Part shown: positions 47,430-56,044 of the stretch, piece by piece
How the letters are laid out: every line of letters starts with the position of its first letter
Position numbering within the stretch: position 1 is the first letter of the stretch
Assembly: GCF_026343115.1 (NCBI RefSeq)
Contig: NZ_JAPEMC010000001.1
Coordinates: 2,418,001 to 2,482,000, forward strand
From: Streptomyces sp. NBC_00102
GTDB taxonomy: Bacteria; Actinomycetota; Actinomycetes; Streptomycetales; Streptomycetaceae
Direction: 5' to 3'
DNA: 64,000 nt
Position numbers and translations under genes: made by a program
The notes under the pieces: model-generated
Told to the model about the DNA's origin: nothing
The model's input: the letters and a program-made list of their open reading frames with translations, nothing else
Database searches by the model: none

Positions 47430-48881
47430 TCAGCCCCGGCGTACGTCGCGCCAGGCGGCCGGGATGCCCTCGGCGATGTCCTGCGCGGAGACCGGCGCCC
47501 CGTCGGCGCCGTGCCGTCCGGCGAGTCCGTGCAGGTGGGCGCCGACCGAGGCCGCGTCGCGCGGGGCGAGGCCGGCCGCGAGGAGCGAGCCGATCAGCCC
47601 GGAGAGCACGTCCCCGCTGCCCGCCGTGGCGAGCCACGCGGTGCCGGTCGGGTTGACGCGTACGGGGGTGTCCCGGGCCTCCGCGATCAGCGTGGTGGAC
47701 CCCTTGAGCAGGACGGTCGCGCGGAACCGGGCGGCCAGCTCGCGTACGGCGGCGAGCCGGCCCGCCTCGACCTCCGCGCGCTCCACCCCGAGCAGGGCGG
47801 CGGCCTCACCGGCGTGCGGGGTGAGGACGGTGGCGGCCGAGCGGGAGCGCACGGTGTCGCCGTCCATCAGCCGCAGCCCGTCCGCGTCGATCAGCACGGG
47901 TACGTCGGTGGCGAGCACGTCCTCGACTGCGGCGGTGGCCGCCCGCCCGTCGCCGAGACCGGGCCCGACCACCCAGGACTGCACCCGGCCCGCCTGCGAG
48001 GGCCGCCCCTCGTGGACCAGGGTCTCGGGGAACCGTGCGATCACCGTCTCCCCGCCCGGACCGGCGTACCGCACCGCCCCGGCGCCGCCGCGCAGCGCCC
48101 CGGCGACGGCGAGGACCGCCGCGCCCGGATAGCGCTGCGAGCCGGCGACCACGCCGACGACGCCCCGCCCGTACTTGTCGCTCTCCGCGCCCGGCAGCGG
48201 CAGCAGCGCCGCCACGTCCGCGAACTGGAGCGCCTCCAGGTCCGGGGGCTCCGGCAGCTCCGGGCCGAGGCCGATGTCGACCAGCCGTAGCCCGCCGGCC
48301 CGTTCGGCGCCGGGGTCGACGAGCAGGCCCGGCTTGTACGTACCGAAGGTGACGGTGGCGTCGGCGCGCACCGCGGCCCCGTGCACCTCGCCGCTGTCCG
48401 CCTCCACCCCGCTGGGCAGGTCCACCGCGAGGACCGGCGCGCCGTGCCCCTCGGTGACCGCCTTCACCAGGGCCGCGGCCTCCGGGCGGAGTCCGCCCCG
48501 GCCGCCGATGCCGGTGATGCCGTCCACCACGAGGTCCACGACCCCGGCCTCCTCGGGCCGGTCCAGCACCCGCCCGCCGGCCGCCCGCAGCGCGGCGAGC
48601 CCGCCCGCGTGGGCCTGGTCGGGGGCGGTGAGCAGGACGCTGACGCCCGCGCCGCGCCGGGCGAGGCGGGCGCCCGCGTAGAGGGCGTCGCCGCCGTTGG
48701 CGCCGCTGCCGACGAGGAGCAGCACCCGGGACCCGTACACCCGGCCGTTGCGCCGGAGCAGGTCCCCGCAGGCGACGGCGAGCCCGGCGGCGGCGCGCTG
48801 CATCAGGGCGCCCTCGGGCAGCCGCGCCATCAGGGCCCGCTCGGCGGCCCGTACGGTCTCCACGCTGTAAGCGGTACGCAT
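47430..48881 (-). CDS. nnr: Bifunctional NAD(P)H-hydrate epimerase / ADP-dependent dehydratase
   Basis: 483-residue fusion that repairs hydrated NAD(P)H. The N-terminal YjeF_N epimerase domain (residues ~1-215; VLLLVGSGANGGDALYAGARLA, VDLVVDGITGIGGRG, VLAVDLPSGVEADSGEV) is joined to a C-terminal ribokinase-like dehydratase (residues ~230-480; YGRGVVGVVAGSQRYPGAAVLA, LTPHAGEAAALLG, WLATAGSGDVLSGLIGSLLA). Both active regions look intact. About 100 bp separate it from acpS. Confidence 0.94.
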   Translation of the reverse strand: MRTAYSVETVRAAERALMARLPEGALMQRAAAGLAVACGDLLRRNGRVYGSRVLLLVGSGANGGDALYAGARLARRGAGVSVLLTAPDQAHAGGLAALRAAGGRVLDRPEEAGVVDLVVDGITGIGGRGGLRPEAAALVKAVTEGHGAPVLAVDLPSGVEADSGEVHGAAVRADATVTFGTYKPGLLVDPGAERAGGLRLVDIGLGPELPEPPDLEALQFADVAALLPLPGAESDKYGRGVVGVVAGSQRYPGAAVLAVAGALRGGAGAVRYAGPGGETVIARFPETLVHEGRPSQAGRVQSWVVGPGLGDGRAATAAVEDVLATDVPVLIDADGLRLMDGDTVRSRSAATVLTPHAGEAAALLGVERAEVEAGRLAAVRELAARFRATVLLKGSTTLIAEARDTPVRVNPTGTAWLATAGSGDVLSGLIGSLLAAGLAPRDAASVGAHLHGLAGRHGADGAPVSAQDIAEGIPAAWRDVRRG

Positions 48882-48981
48882 CGGTCAGCCCTTCGCAGGT
48901 CAGGAGGAACGCGTCCAGGAAACGATCATTCGGCGGGTCGGCTCAGACGTACCCGTACGCCGGTCCGGGCACGCCCCGGTG

Positions 48982-49350
48982 TCAACCTTCCGCGACGACC
49001 ATGGCGGACGCCACCCCCGCGTCGTGGCTGAGGGAGATGTGCCAGCTGCGGACGCCCAGTGCCTCCGCGCGGGCGGCGACCGTGCCGGTGACCCTCAGGC
49101 GGGGCTGCCCGCTCTCCTCGACCCAGACCTCGCAGTCGGTCCAGAGGAGGCCGCCGGGCGCCCCGAGCGCCTTGGCGACGGCCTCCTTGGCGGCGAACCG
49201 GGCGGCGAGCGAGGCGATGCCGCGCCGCTCGCCGCCGGGCAGCAGCAGTTCCTGCGCGAGGAAGAGCCGGTCGGCCAGCTGGGGCGTACGTTCCAGCGCG
49301 GCGTCGAACCGCGCGATCTCGGCGACATCGATCCCGACCCCGATGATCAC
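48982..49350 (-). CDS. acpS: Holo-[acyl-carrier-protein] synthase
   Basis: 122-residue AcpS-type phosphopantetheinyl transferase that activates fatty-acid ACP. Metal/CoA motifs are [14 protein letters not shown] (Asp) and [14 protein letters not shown] (Glu-Lys); the C-terminal [21 protein letters not shown] is typical. GTG 49350 follows GAGGGTGGG. It lies 32 bp after glmS. Confidence 0.95.
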   Translation of the reverse strand: MIIGVGIDVAEIARFDAALERTPQLADRLFLAQELLLPGGERRGIASLAARFAAKEAVAKALGAPGGLLWTDCEVWVEESGQPRLRVTGTVAARAEALGVRSWHISLSHDAGVASAMVVAEG

Positions 49351-49382
49351 GGGCCCACCCTCGTTCCTCTGCTGCCGCGGAG

Positions 49383-51257
49383 CTATTCCACGGTCACGGA
49401 CTTCGCCAGGTTGCGCGGCTGGTCCACCTCGTTGCCCCGGGCCGTCGCGAGTTCGCAGGCGAAGACCTGCAACGGGACCGTGGCGACCAGGGGCTGAAGC
49501 AGCGTAGGCGTCGGGGGAATCGTAATGAGGTGGTCGGCGTACGGGGCGACGGTCTCGTCGCCCTCCTCCGCGACGACGATGGTGCGGGCGCCCCGGGCCC
49601 GGATCTCCTGGATGTTGGAGACGATCTTGTCGTGGAGGACGGACCGCCCGCGCGGGGAGGGGGCGACGACGACGACCGGCAGGTCCTCCTCGATCAGGGC
49701 GATCGGCCCGTGCTTCAACTCGCCCGCCGCGAACCCCTCGGCGTGCATGTACGCGAGCTCCTTCAGCTTCAACGCCCCTTCCAGCGCCACCGGGTGGCCG
49801 ACGTGCCTGCCGAGGAAGAGCACGGTGTTCTTGTGTGCGAGCGAACGGGCCAGCTCGCGGACGGGCTCCATGGTGGCGAGGACGCGTTCGACGGCGTCGG
49901 GGACCTCGGAGAGCTGGCGGACGACCGTACGGATCTCGTCGCCGAACTTCGTGCCGCGCACCTGACCGAGGTAGAGCGCGACCAGGTAGCAGGCGACGAG
50001 CTGGGTGAGGAACGCCTTGGTGGAGGCGACCGCCACCTCGGGCCCGGCGTGCGTGTAGAGCACGGCGTCGGACTCGCGCGGGATGGTCGAGCCGTTGGTG
50101 TTGCAGATGGCGAGCACGTGCGCGCCCTGCTCGCGGGCGTGCCGGAGCGCCATGAGGGTGTCCATCGTCTCGCCGGACTGCGAGATCGCGACGACCAGGG
50201 TGTTCGGCGAGAGGATCGGGTCGCGGTAGCGGAACTCGCTGGCCAGCTCGGTCTCGCAGGGCAACCGGGTCCAGTGCTCGATGGCGTACTTCGCGATCAG
50301 CCCCGCGTGGTACGCCGTACCGCAGGCCACCACGACCACCTTGTCGATCTCCCGCAGCACGCTCGGCGGCAGCCGCACCTCGTCGAGCGTCAGCGCACCC
50401 TCGCCGTCGATCCGCCCGAGGAGGGTGTCGGCGATGGCCCGGGGCTGCTCGGCGATCTCCTTGAGCATGAAGGAGTCGTACCCGCCCTTCTCGGCGGCGG
50501 AGGCGTCCCAGTCGACGTGGTAGCCGCGCACCTCGGCGGGCGTACCGTCGAACCCGGTGACGGTGACCCGGTCCCGGCGCACCTCCACCACCTGGTCCTG
50601 GCCGAGCTCGACGGCGTCCCGGGTGTGCGCGATGAACGCGGCGACGTCCGAGGCGAGGAACGCCTCCCCGTCCCCGACCCCCACCACCAGCGGCGAGTTG
50701 CGCCGCGCGCCGACCACGGTGTCCGGCTCGTCCGCGTGGACGGCGACCAGGGTGAAGGCCCCTTCGAGGCGGCGGCAGACCCGCCGCATCGACTCGGCGA
50801 GCCCGCTGCCCGCCTCGAACTCCTCGGCCAGCAGGTGCGCCACCACCTCGGTGTCGGTGTCCGAGGTGAGGTCGTGCCCGCGCCGGGTCAACTCGGTGCG
50901 CAAGGTGGCGAAGTTCTCGATGATCCCGTTGTGCACGACGGCGACCTTGCCCGCGTTGTCCAGATGCGGATGCGCGTTGGCGTCCGTCGGCGCCCCGTGC
51001 GTCGCCCACCGCGTGTGCCCGATGCCGGTGAGACCGGCGGGCAGCGGGTGGTCCTTGAGCTCCTTCTCCAGGTTGACGAGCTTGCCCGCCTTACGGGCGC
51101 TGGCGAGCCTTCCTTGCTCCCCATCCGGCCCGTCCGCCCCGGTCGCCAGCACGGCGACCCCGGCGGAGTCGTACCCCCGGTACTCCAGCCGCTTCAGCCC
51201 CGCGACGACCACGTCCTGCGCCGACTGCGATCCGACATAACCCACGATTCCACACAT
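49383..51257 (-). CDS. glmS: Glutamine-fructose-6-phosphate aminotransferase
   Basis: 624-residue GlmS, which makes glucosamine-6-phosphate for cell-wall precursors. The N-terminal glutaminase nucleophile is Cys2 (MCGIVGYVG); [19 protein letters not shown] is also present. Two SIS isomerase domains follow ([39 protein letters not shown]), ending [12 protein letters not shown]. Length is normal. No glmS ribozyme-like element is evident upstream. It heads a leftward run with acpS and nnrDE. Confidence 0.97.
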   Translation of the reverse strand: MCGIVGYVGSQSAQDVVVAGLKRLEYRGYDSAGVAVLATGADGPDGEQGRLASARKAGKLVNLEKELKDHPLPAGLTGIGHTRWATHGAPTDANAHPHLDNAGKVAVVHNGIIENFATLRTELTRRGHDLTSDTDTEVVAHLLAEEFEAGSGLAESMRRVCRRLEGAFTLVAVHADEPDTVVGARRNSPLVVGVGDGEAFLASDVAAFIAHTRDAVELGQDQVVEVRRDRVTVTGFDGTPAEVRGYHVDWDASAAEKGGYDSFMLKEIAEQPRAIADTLLGRIDGEGALTLDEVRLPPSVLREIDKVVVVACGTAYHAGLIAKYAIEHWTRLPCETELASEFRYRDPILSPNTLVVAISQSGETMDTLMALRHAREQGAHVLAICNTNGSTIPRESDAVLYTHAGPEVAVASTKAFLTQLVACYLVALYLGQVRGTKFGDEIRTVVRQLSEVPDAVERVLATMEPVRELARSLAHKNTVLFLGRHVGHPVALEGALKLKELAYMHAEGFAAGELKHGPIALIEEDLPVVVVAPSPRGRSVLHDKIVSNIQEIRARGARTIVVAEEGDETVAPYADHLITIPPTPTLLQPLVATVPLQVFACELATARGNEVDQPRNLAKSVTVE

Positions 51258-51329
51258 GTCGGCACGATAAGGCGGGAGAGGTGGTCAGGGCGGGGGTTAC
51301 GGAAGGGGTGGGCGTGGGGCCCTCTCGCT

Positions 51330-51692
51330 CTACCTGGCGGCAGCGAGCCCGGCCGCGACGGCGGCGAGCACGATGAGCGCGGCGTTGAGCCCGGTCTCCT
51401 TGACCTCGCCCCGGGACAGGTGCAGCCCGCCCGCGAGGAGTTGGAGCACGACGAAGCCGAGCGCGGAGACCAGCGCGAGGACGGGGGCGATCCCGGTGAG
51501 CGGCGGCAGGATCAGCCCGGCGGCGCCGAGGATCTCGACGACCCCGATCCCCCGGACCCCCCACATCGGCACGGTGTCCACCCAGCCCATCATGGGCGCG
51601 AGCTGCTCCTTGCTCTGCGCGACCTTCTTGCCCCCTGCGTAGAGGTAGAAGACGGCCAAGAGCCCTGCGACGATCCAGTACGCGATGTCCAT
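51330..51692 (-). CDS. DoxX-family membrane protein
   Basis: 120 residues with four hydrophobic helices (IAYWIVAGLLAVFYLYAGG, GIGVVEILGAAGLILPPL, VLALVSALGFVVLQLLAGG, AALIVLAAVAAGLAAA) and the DoxX-like KKVAQSKEQLAPMMGW. Members are often linked to redox or electrophile stress. It is divergent from an HxlR regulator 116 bp away, a common pairing. Confidence 0.88.
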   Translation of the reverse strand: MDIAYWIVAGLLAVFYLYAGGKKVAQSKEQLAPMMGWVDTVPMWGVRGIGVVEILGAAGLILPPLTGIAPVLALVSALGFVVLQLLAGGLHLSRGEVKETGLNAALIVLAAVAAGLAAAR

Positions 51693-51768
51693 CCTCGTCC
51701 TCCGTCATGATGGTGAGCAGAGCGGTGCGGACCCACATGATGGGCGCGGACGGAGGCGCCCACAAAAG

Positions 51769-51782
51769 GCACACCGGTGTGC
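51769..51782. promoter_or_regulatory. Perfect 14-bp palindrome in the doxX-hxlR divergent region
   Basis: GCACACCGGTGTGC, perfect dyad, 27 bp upstream of the hxlR start and 77 bp from the doxX start. It is a likely operator for the HxlR protein. Confidence 0.6.
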
Positions 51783-51808
51783 GTGAGCGGAGCAGAGGAC
51801 GGTTGCCC

Positions 51809-52195
51809 ATGTCGCCCATGTCGAAGAACCGCGGTTCCTGCCTCATCCGCGGCGACGGCGGCCGGACGATCCGGGGCCTCCTGGACCGCATCGGCGACCG
51901 CTGGTCCCTGCTGGTCGTGGCCACCCTCGACGGCGAACGCCTCCGCTTCGGCGAGCTCCAGCAACGCGTCCCCGGCATCTCCCAGCGCATGCTCACCCGT
52001 ACCCTGCGGAACCTGGAGCGGGACGGCCTGGTGCGCCGCACGTCCTACCCGGAGGTGCCGCCCCGGGTGGAGTACGAACTCACGGCCCGGGGACGGACCT
52101 TGATCGGGCCGGCGGTGGCACTGGCGGAGTGGGCCGTGGACCACGGACCGGCGGTGCAGGCCAGCCGGGAGGAGTGGGACGCGGGGCGGGCGTGA
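51809..52195 (+). CDS. HxlR-family transcriptional regulator
   Basis: 128 residues. HxlR winged helix: DGGRTIRGLLDRIGDRWSLLVVATLDGERLRFGELQQRVPGISQRMLTRTLRNLERDGLVRRTSYPEVPPRVEYELTARG (quoted in parts: LLDRIGDRWSLLVVATL; GISQRMLTRTLRNLERDGLV; VPPRVEYELTARG). Members sense quinones or aldehydes, often via a Cys near the N-terminus; a Cys is present in NRGSCLIRG. ATG 51809 is chosen; ATG 51818 is possible. A 41-bp stretch of this gene recurs at 53857-53897. Confidence 0.9.
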   Translation: MSPMSKNRGSCLIRGDGGRTIRGLLDRIGDRWSLLVVATLDGERLRFGELQQRVPGISQRMLTRTLRNLERDGLVRRTSYPEVPPRVEYELTARGRTLIGPAVALAEWAVDHGPAVQASREEWDAGRA

Positions 52196-52313
52196 GGGGC
52201 GCCGGACCACGGACACCTCCGCACCGCCGCGACCGGCCTTTCCGGTCTTCCGCGAACCACCGCCCGGACATCGCGCATGAGACGGCCGCACGTACGCGGC
52301 AGTACAACAGGAC

Positions 52314-52347
52314 GCGGCCCCACCGGAAACAGATCCGGTGGGGCCGC
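52314..52347 (+). terminator. Terminator of hxlR
   Basis: Perfect 14-bp stem GCGGCCCCACCGGA/TCCGGTGGGGCCGC with a 6-nt loop. The IS5-family insertion begins 9 bp beyond it. Confidence 0.85.
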
Positions 52348-52356
52348 TGAGTCACT

Positions 52357-53240
52357 GAGCGTTTTCAGCGTTGCCTCTCCAGGGTGAGGACGGCTCTGGC
52401 GATGACGCTCATTCGGTTGGGGCTGATGCGGGATCTGCGGAAGATCTGCCAGGACTTCAGTCGTGCCATGCCTCGTTCGACGGGTGCACGGGCTGCGGAC
52501 AGGGCCCGGTTCGCGGTCTGCTCGGTGGGTGTGAGTTCGCCGCTTGGCGGGCGGCGCTTGGCGGTGGTGACCCAGTCGCCGGCACCGATATAGGCCATGT
52601 CGGCCAGGATCGGGATGCCCTGGCGTTTGCAGATCCGAAGGATCTGGTGGGTGCGGGCGGCTGTCAGGTCGTGGGTTCGGCCCGGAAGTGCCGGCGACAG
52701 CCAGAGGATCTCCCCGCCGGGATCTGTGACGACCTGCACGTTTACTCCGTGCCGCTTGTGTTTCGACGAGTAGTCGGCCCTGCCGTCACCGACGCGGTCG
52801 CACTCGGCGAGCGTGCCGTCCAGGAGAACGAACTCCGGATCGTGTGCGCGCAGCGTCTTCAGCAGGCCGGGTGCCTGCTCGGCGAGCAGGCCGGTGACCG
52901 CGGTGACGTAGGCGTGGGCGGTGCCGACGGATATCCCGAAGGCCGCGGCGATACGGGCCAGCGTTTCGTGGCGGCGCAGGTACACCAGTGCGATCAGCGC
53001 CCGCCGGTGCGGTGGAAGCTTGCACCGGCGGTCACCCTCACGGGTGACGATGAGCATCGTGACCCACTCGACCAGGGCGTGAGGCAGGTCGAGTACGGCA
53101 GGATAGGGAACCAACAGGGCTCCTGTGCTGTTGAGTTGAGACGTCGAACACCTCCCTCAGCGGCACGGGAGCCCTGTCCGTTGCGCACCCCGAACCCACA
53201 CCGCCCCGTCACCCGATCAGTGGCCACTCTGAAAACGCTC
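52357..53240 (-). mobile_element. IS5-family insertion sequence, ISL2-like (884 bp)
   Basis: Terminal inverted repeats GAGCGTTTTCAG (52357-52368) and CTGAAAACGCTC (53229-53240) match perfectly over 12 bp and extend imperfectly inward. The 3-bp direct repeat ACT flanks both ends (52354-52356 and 53241-53243), fitting the ANT duplications of the ISL2 group. A CACTG reading of the flanks is also possible. One intact transposase gene fills it; its stop lies inside the left repeat. Confidence 0.88.
52365..53114 (-). CDS. IS5-family transposase
   Basis: 249-residue DDE transposase. The N-terminal helix-turn-helix is [30 protein letters not shown] (seen as [19 protein letters not shown]). DDE motifs are [12 protein letters not shown] (first Asp), [13 protein letters not shown] (second Asp, in [13 protein letters not shown]) and [14 protein letters not shown] (Glu). 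TTG appears to be the start. No frameshift or truncation, so the element may be active. Confidence 0.9.
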   Translation of the reverse strand: MVPYPAVLDLPHALVEWVTMLIVTREGDRRCKLPPHRRALIALVYLRRHETLARIAAAFGISVGTAHAYVTAVTGLLAEQAPGLLKTLRAHDPEFVLLDGTLAECDRVGDGRADYSSKHKRHGVNVQVVTDPGGEILWLSPALPGRTHDLTAARTHQILRICKRQGIPILADMAYIGAGDWVTTAKRRPPSGELTPTEQTANRALSAARAPVERGMARLKSWQIFRRSRISPNRMSVIARAVLTLERQR

Positions 53241-53266
53241 ACTGCGACGACGGGACTGCCCGCCAG

Positions 53267-53650
53267 TTATCCGGGTGGGCCGGCGGAGGAGTCGTCTTCG
53301 GGGAAGTTGTTGACCCCTACGCATCCGGCCACGGCGCGCCGGCGCGGGTCGAGATAGAGGTGGTACATCCAACCCGTTTGTTCGCGATCGTCCACGAAGG
53401 CCAGAACAACGTCCCGCTCGCCCATTTCAGCAAGACTCGCCAGGCATTCGGCATCCCCGAAGGTTCGCCCGCCACGCAGGTGCACGATTCGCAACCTCGA
53501 GTAGCACATGCTCCGGATGGACGCCGCCGAATTGGAGAGAGGAGGTGCCTTGAGGTGCGCTCCTGAACGAAGCGCGTCTTTGGCGCGGACGGCAGCTTCG
53601 GAGCTGAACTCGTACGAGGTCAGCAGTTCACTCGCAGACACCTCGTTCAT
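53267..53650 (-). CDS. Hypothetical protein, candidate orphan immunity gene
   Basis: 127 residues from ATG 53650 (MNEVSASELLTSYEFSSEAAVRAKDAL ... GERDVVLAFVDDREQTGWMYHLYLDPRRRAVAGCVGVNNFPEDD). An alternative start at 53719 would add 23 residues. GC content is below the window average. No family recognised. It lies between two IS elements, downstream of the RHS-Imm1 locus and on the same strand, where unlinked immunity genes often collect; that role is a guess. Confidence 0.55.
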   Translation of the reverse strand: MNEVSASELLTSYEFSSEAAVRAKDALRSGAHLKAPPLSNSAASIRSMCYSRLRIVHLRGGRTFGDAECLASLAEMGERDVVLAFVDDREQTGWMYHLYLDPRRRAVAGCVGVNNFPEDDSSAGPPG

Positions 53651-53856
53651 CTCACCCACGGGAAACCTTCGACCAGGTTTCCCCATAGTCAAAGCTGATC
53701 TCCGGGGCGCAAATTTCACCGACTATGAGATGTTCATCCTCAAAGTATCCTTCCATTTGGTAATTAGTGTCGCGTCTCTGAATCATCCTCGACAGCCCCA
53801 CAGGCGGATCGATGTCAGCGGTTCTGATGCGCAGGATTACACCCCCTTCTCCGGCC

Positions 53857-53897
53857 GGTCGTGGCCACCCTCGACGGTGAACGCCTCAGCTTCGGCG
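53857..53897 (+). repeat. Displaced fragment of the hxlR gene
   Basis: 41 bp identical at 39 positions to 51913-51953 inside the hxlR gene (GTCGTGGCCACCCTCGACGG core). It is joined directly to a transposase remnant. It marks a duplication or an ancestral hxlR-like gene destroyed by insertion. Confidence 0.8.
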
Positions 53898-53899
53898 GG

Positions 53900-54312
53900 C
53901 CGTCGCGATCCCGACGCGGGGCAAGAAGAAGCACCACGGGATGAACGTGCAGGTCCTCGCGGATCCAGCCGGTCGACTGATCTGGGCCTCGGACGCACTA
54001 CCCGGCACCGTGCACGATCTGACCGCGGCCCGGACCCGCGGCATTCCCGCCGCCCTGGCCGCCGACGACATCAAGTGCTGGGCGGACAAGGCGTATCAGG
54101 GTGCAGGCCCTGCTGTCCGCGTCCCGTTCCGGGGCAAGAACCTGCGCGGCTGGTGCCGGCGCCACAACCGCGATCACGCCAAGATCCGCAGCCTCGGCGA
54201 ACGCGCCATGGCCACCCTCACATGCCGGCGCCTCCTGCGGAAGCTCCGCTGCATCACCACTTGGATCACAGCCGTCGTCCGCGCCATCGCCGCCCTCGAA
54301 CTCGCCACCTGA
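53900..54312 (+). pseudogene. Transposase remnant (C-terminal half)
   Basis: The frame reads AVAIPTRGKKKHHGMNVQVLADPAGRLIWASDALPGTVHDLTAAR and continues to CITTWITAVVRAIAALELAT before the stop. It retains the second DDE region (IKCWADKAYQGAG) and the Glu helix (KIRSLGERAMATL) of an IS5/DDE_Tnp_4-type transposase. The N-terminal half, including the first Asp, is absent, and 5' sequence switches abruptly to the hxlR fragment. Non-functional. Confidence 0.82.
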
Positions 54313-54328
54313 TCAAGATGGAAAAGGC

Positions 54329-54687
54329 TCACTCGACAGCAAGACATTCCAACCAGCGATCCAGCCCCTCCTCCTCCATATCACTCGTCATACAGTCCCT
54401 GATCCGAAGAAACTCACGCAACACGAATCGGATCCGCATGAGCTGCTGAACGCGAACCGGAGAAATCGATTCTGCACCCATCGATCGAATCGAGGCAATT
54501 TCGGACCTCAAGTTCTCCAGGCTTTCACCCTCGCCGATCAGGTCTTGAACGAATTCCCTCCAAATCCCATCCACACCATCAGGGATCTCCACACTCGCGA
54601 TCCCCTCCGACGTCATTGCGAGTTTGACAATTACCTCGCGATGAAGAGTTTCCCCCCAGGGCAACCCGCCACACCTCCGCGCAGATC
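54329..54687 (-). pseudogene. Small unknown gene disrupted by IS insertion
   Basis: The downstream frame encodes GETLHREVIVKLAMTSEGIASVEIPDG and runs to DMEEEGLDRWLECLAVE before the stop. The ATG at 54616 would give 95 residues. Upstream, another frame reads ICAEVWRVALG up to a G6 run (54652-54657 on the + strand as C6); dropping one G fuses the two as VALGETLHREV. The IS at 54691 cuts the gene a few codons from a plausible GTG start now at the far side of the element. No family recognised. Confidence 0.6.
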
Positions 54688-54699
54688 TTAGAGGGTGTC

Positions 54700-55176
54700 T
54701 CACGTGGCGAGCTTCGCGAGTCTCTTGTAGCAGGTCAGGGCTGCGGCGAGGCCGAGGAAGGCGAGGAAGTGGCTGCCTTTTCGTTCGTACCGGACGGTGA
54801 GGCGGCGGTAGCCGAAGAGCCAGGAGATCGACCGCTCGATCTTCCAGCGGTGCCGGCCGAGCCGTTCGCCTGACTCGATTCCGGGACGGGCGATCCGTGG
54901 GGCGAGGTTCCGGCTGCGGAGCCAGCGGAGGTGTTCCGCTGAGTGGTACGCCTTGTCCGCGCGGATTTTCACCGGCTTCCTCCGGCGGGGTCCGCGCCGC
55001 GAGCGGACGGCGGGTATCCCGAGGATCAGCGGCTTGAACGCCTGACTGTCGTGCAGGTTCGCACCCGACACCGCCACGGCCAACGGCAGGCCCTGGGCCT
55101 CGGACAGCACGTGCAGCTTGCTGCCCTTCTTGCCCCGATCGACCGGATTCGACCCGGTCAGCGAGCCCCCCTTTTC
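54700..55176 (-). CDS. IS1031-like transposase, C-terminal frame (orfB)
   Basis: Frame reached by a -1 shift from orfA: GEKGGSLTGSNPVDRGKKGSKLHVL, then VSGANLHDSQAFKPLI (second Asp region), KIRADKAYHSAEHLRWL and the Glu helix GRHRWKIERSISWLFGYRRL. It has no start of its own at a ribosome site and is expected only as a fusion with orfA. Confidence 0.85.
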   Translation of the reverse strand, partial: EKGGSLTGSNPVDRGKKGSKLHVLSEAQGLPLAVAVSGANLHDSQAFKPLILGIPAVRSRRGPRRRKPVKIRADKAYHSAEHLRWLRSRNLAPRIARPGIESGERLGRHRWKIERSISWLFGYRRLTVRYERKGSHFLAFLGLAAALTCYKRLAKLAT

Positions 55177-55517
55177 GCCCGCACCGACGCGGCATCGACG
55201 ATCGCGGACGACCAGTCCAACTCGCCCCTGACGCCGAGCTCGTCGAGCACCGCCCGGTGCAGCCTGCGCCACAACCCGGCCTCGGTCCACGCACTGAACC
55301 GGCGGTGCGCGGTGGCCGGCGAGACACCGAACGACTCCGGCAGATACCGCCACGCGCAGCCGCTGGTCAGCACATAGACCACGGCCGTGAACACCGCCCG
55401 CTCGTCCACCGGAGCCGTACCACCACCCTGCGGACGGGAGTTGAACCTCGGCAACAACGGAGCAGTCAGCTCCCACAGTTCGTCCGGCACCAGCCGACGC
55501 GACAGATCAGCACCCAC
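55158..55517 (-). CDS. IS1031-like transposase, N-terminal frame (orfA)
   Basis: 119 residues: MGADLSRRLVPDELWELTAPLLP, the Tnp_2/DUF4096-type helix region (VYVLTSGCAWRYLPESFGVSPATAHRRF) and the first catalytic Asp in WSSAIVDAASVRAKRGAR. It ends just past an A4-G6 run (55175-55166), a slippery site where a -1 shift enters orfB. This is the common IS5-family arrangement. Confidence 0.87.
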   Translation of the reverse strand: MGADLSRRLVPDELWELTAPLLPRFNSRPQGGGTAPVDERAVFTAVVYVLTSGCAWRYLPESFGVSPATAHRRFSAWTEAGLWRRLHRAVLDELGVRGELDWSSAIVDAASVRAKRGAR

Positions 55518-55599
55518 GGTCCAGCATCATGCCGCATCAGCAACCAACCACGTGAGACATCCTCTTAGCCACCCCACAGGATTCCTCTTGCGGGCCAAC

Positions 55600-56043
55600 C
55601 TACCAGCTCGTCAACGGTTGCCAATTAACACAAGCAGGCCGCTGTCCGCCGGAAGAGATAAACTCCCTGGCCGCTTGACGCACGAGGGAAATCGGAATTT
55701 CAGAACATGCCGGAAACTCTGTCATATGCCCTTGAATGTAGTACGCAGGATCATTCCTGCCTTCAGGTGCCCCTAGGGTCACCGAATTGCCACTGCCATC
55801 CATGAAAGAAAGAACTCCCACTTGGAGATCCCTGTCCACCCCCACCATGAGTTCATGGTCCGGGTAGCCAGACGGCAGTACTTCACGCTCAAGAGAGTGG
55901 ATCTGTGCCAGGGTCTCGCGGATCGGTCCACTCTGATCCACCAGGAGCTTGTCGATCACAGGATCGATATCCTCAGGCGCATAAAGGATCTCCGGCTTGT
56001 CGCCACTCTCAACCCTGTATCGCGCCTCAGCTCTCGCCCTCAC
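55600..56043 (-). CDS. Imm1-family immunity protein
   Basis: 147 residues from GTG 56043. The region GQVGVLSFMDG-like (LQVGVLSFMDGSGNSVTLG), PAYYIQGHMTEFP and the closing SLVRQAAREFISSGGQRPACVNWQ match the Imm1 family, known as the partner of SCP1.201/DddA-like deaminase toxins. The GTG lies one base after the toxin stop codon, with GGCGGAG inside the toxin's last codons as ribosome site, so translation is probably coupled. Longer starts at 56061 or 56127 would overlap the toxin. It should bind and block the adjacent toxin domain in the cytoplasm. Confidence 0.85.
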   Translation of the reverse strand: MRARAEARYRVESGDKPEILYAPEDIDPVIDKLLVDQSGPIRETLAQIHSLEREVLPSGYPDHELMVGVDRDLQVGVLSFMDGSGNSVTLGAPEGRNDPAYYIQGHMTEFPACSEIPISLVRQAAREFISSGGQRPACVNWQPLTSW

Positions 56044-56044
56044 G

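Larger units (their letters stand above)
54691..55564 (-). mobile_element. IS5-family insertion sequence, IS1031-like (874 bp)
   Basis: Terminal repeats GAGGGTGTCTCACGTGG (54691-54707) and CCACGTGAGACATCCTC (55548-55564) match with one mismatch. TTA direct repeats (54688-54690 and 55565-55567) fit the TNA duplication of the IS1031 group. It contains two overlapping transposase frames read by a -1 shift. It sits between the Imm1 gene and the unknown gene it disrupts. Confidence 0.9.

Noticed and set aside
40254..51257. Search for a biosynthetic gene cluster or prophage in the 40-51 kb block
   Set aside because: All genes are conserved housekeeping or short unknowns; no synthases, integrase, tRNA-adjacent attachment site or phage structural genes were seen.
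52357..55564. Composite transposon formed by the two IS elements
   Set aside because: The elements have different terminal repeats, target duplications and transposases, so they cannot act as matching ends.
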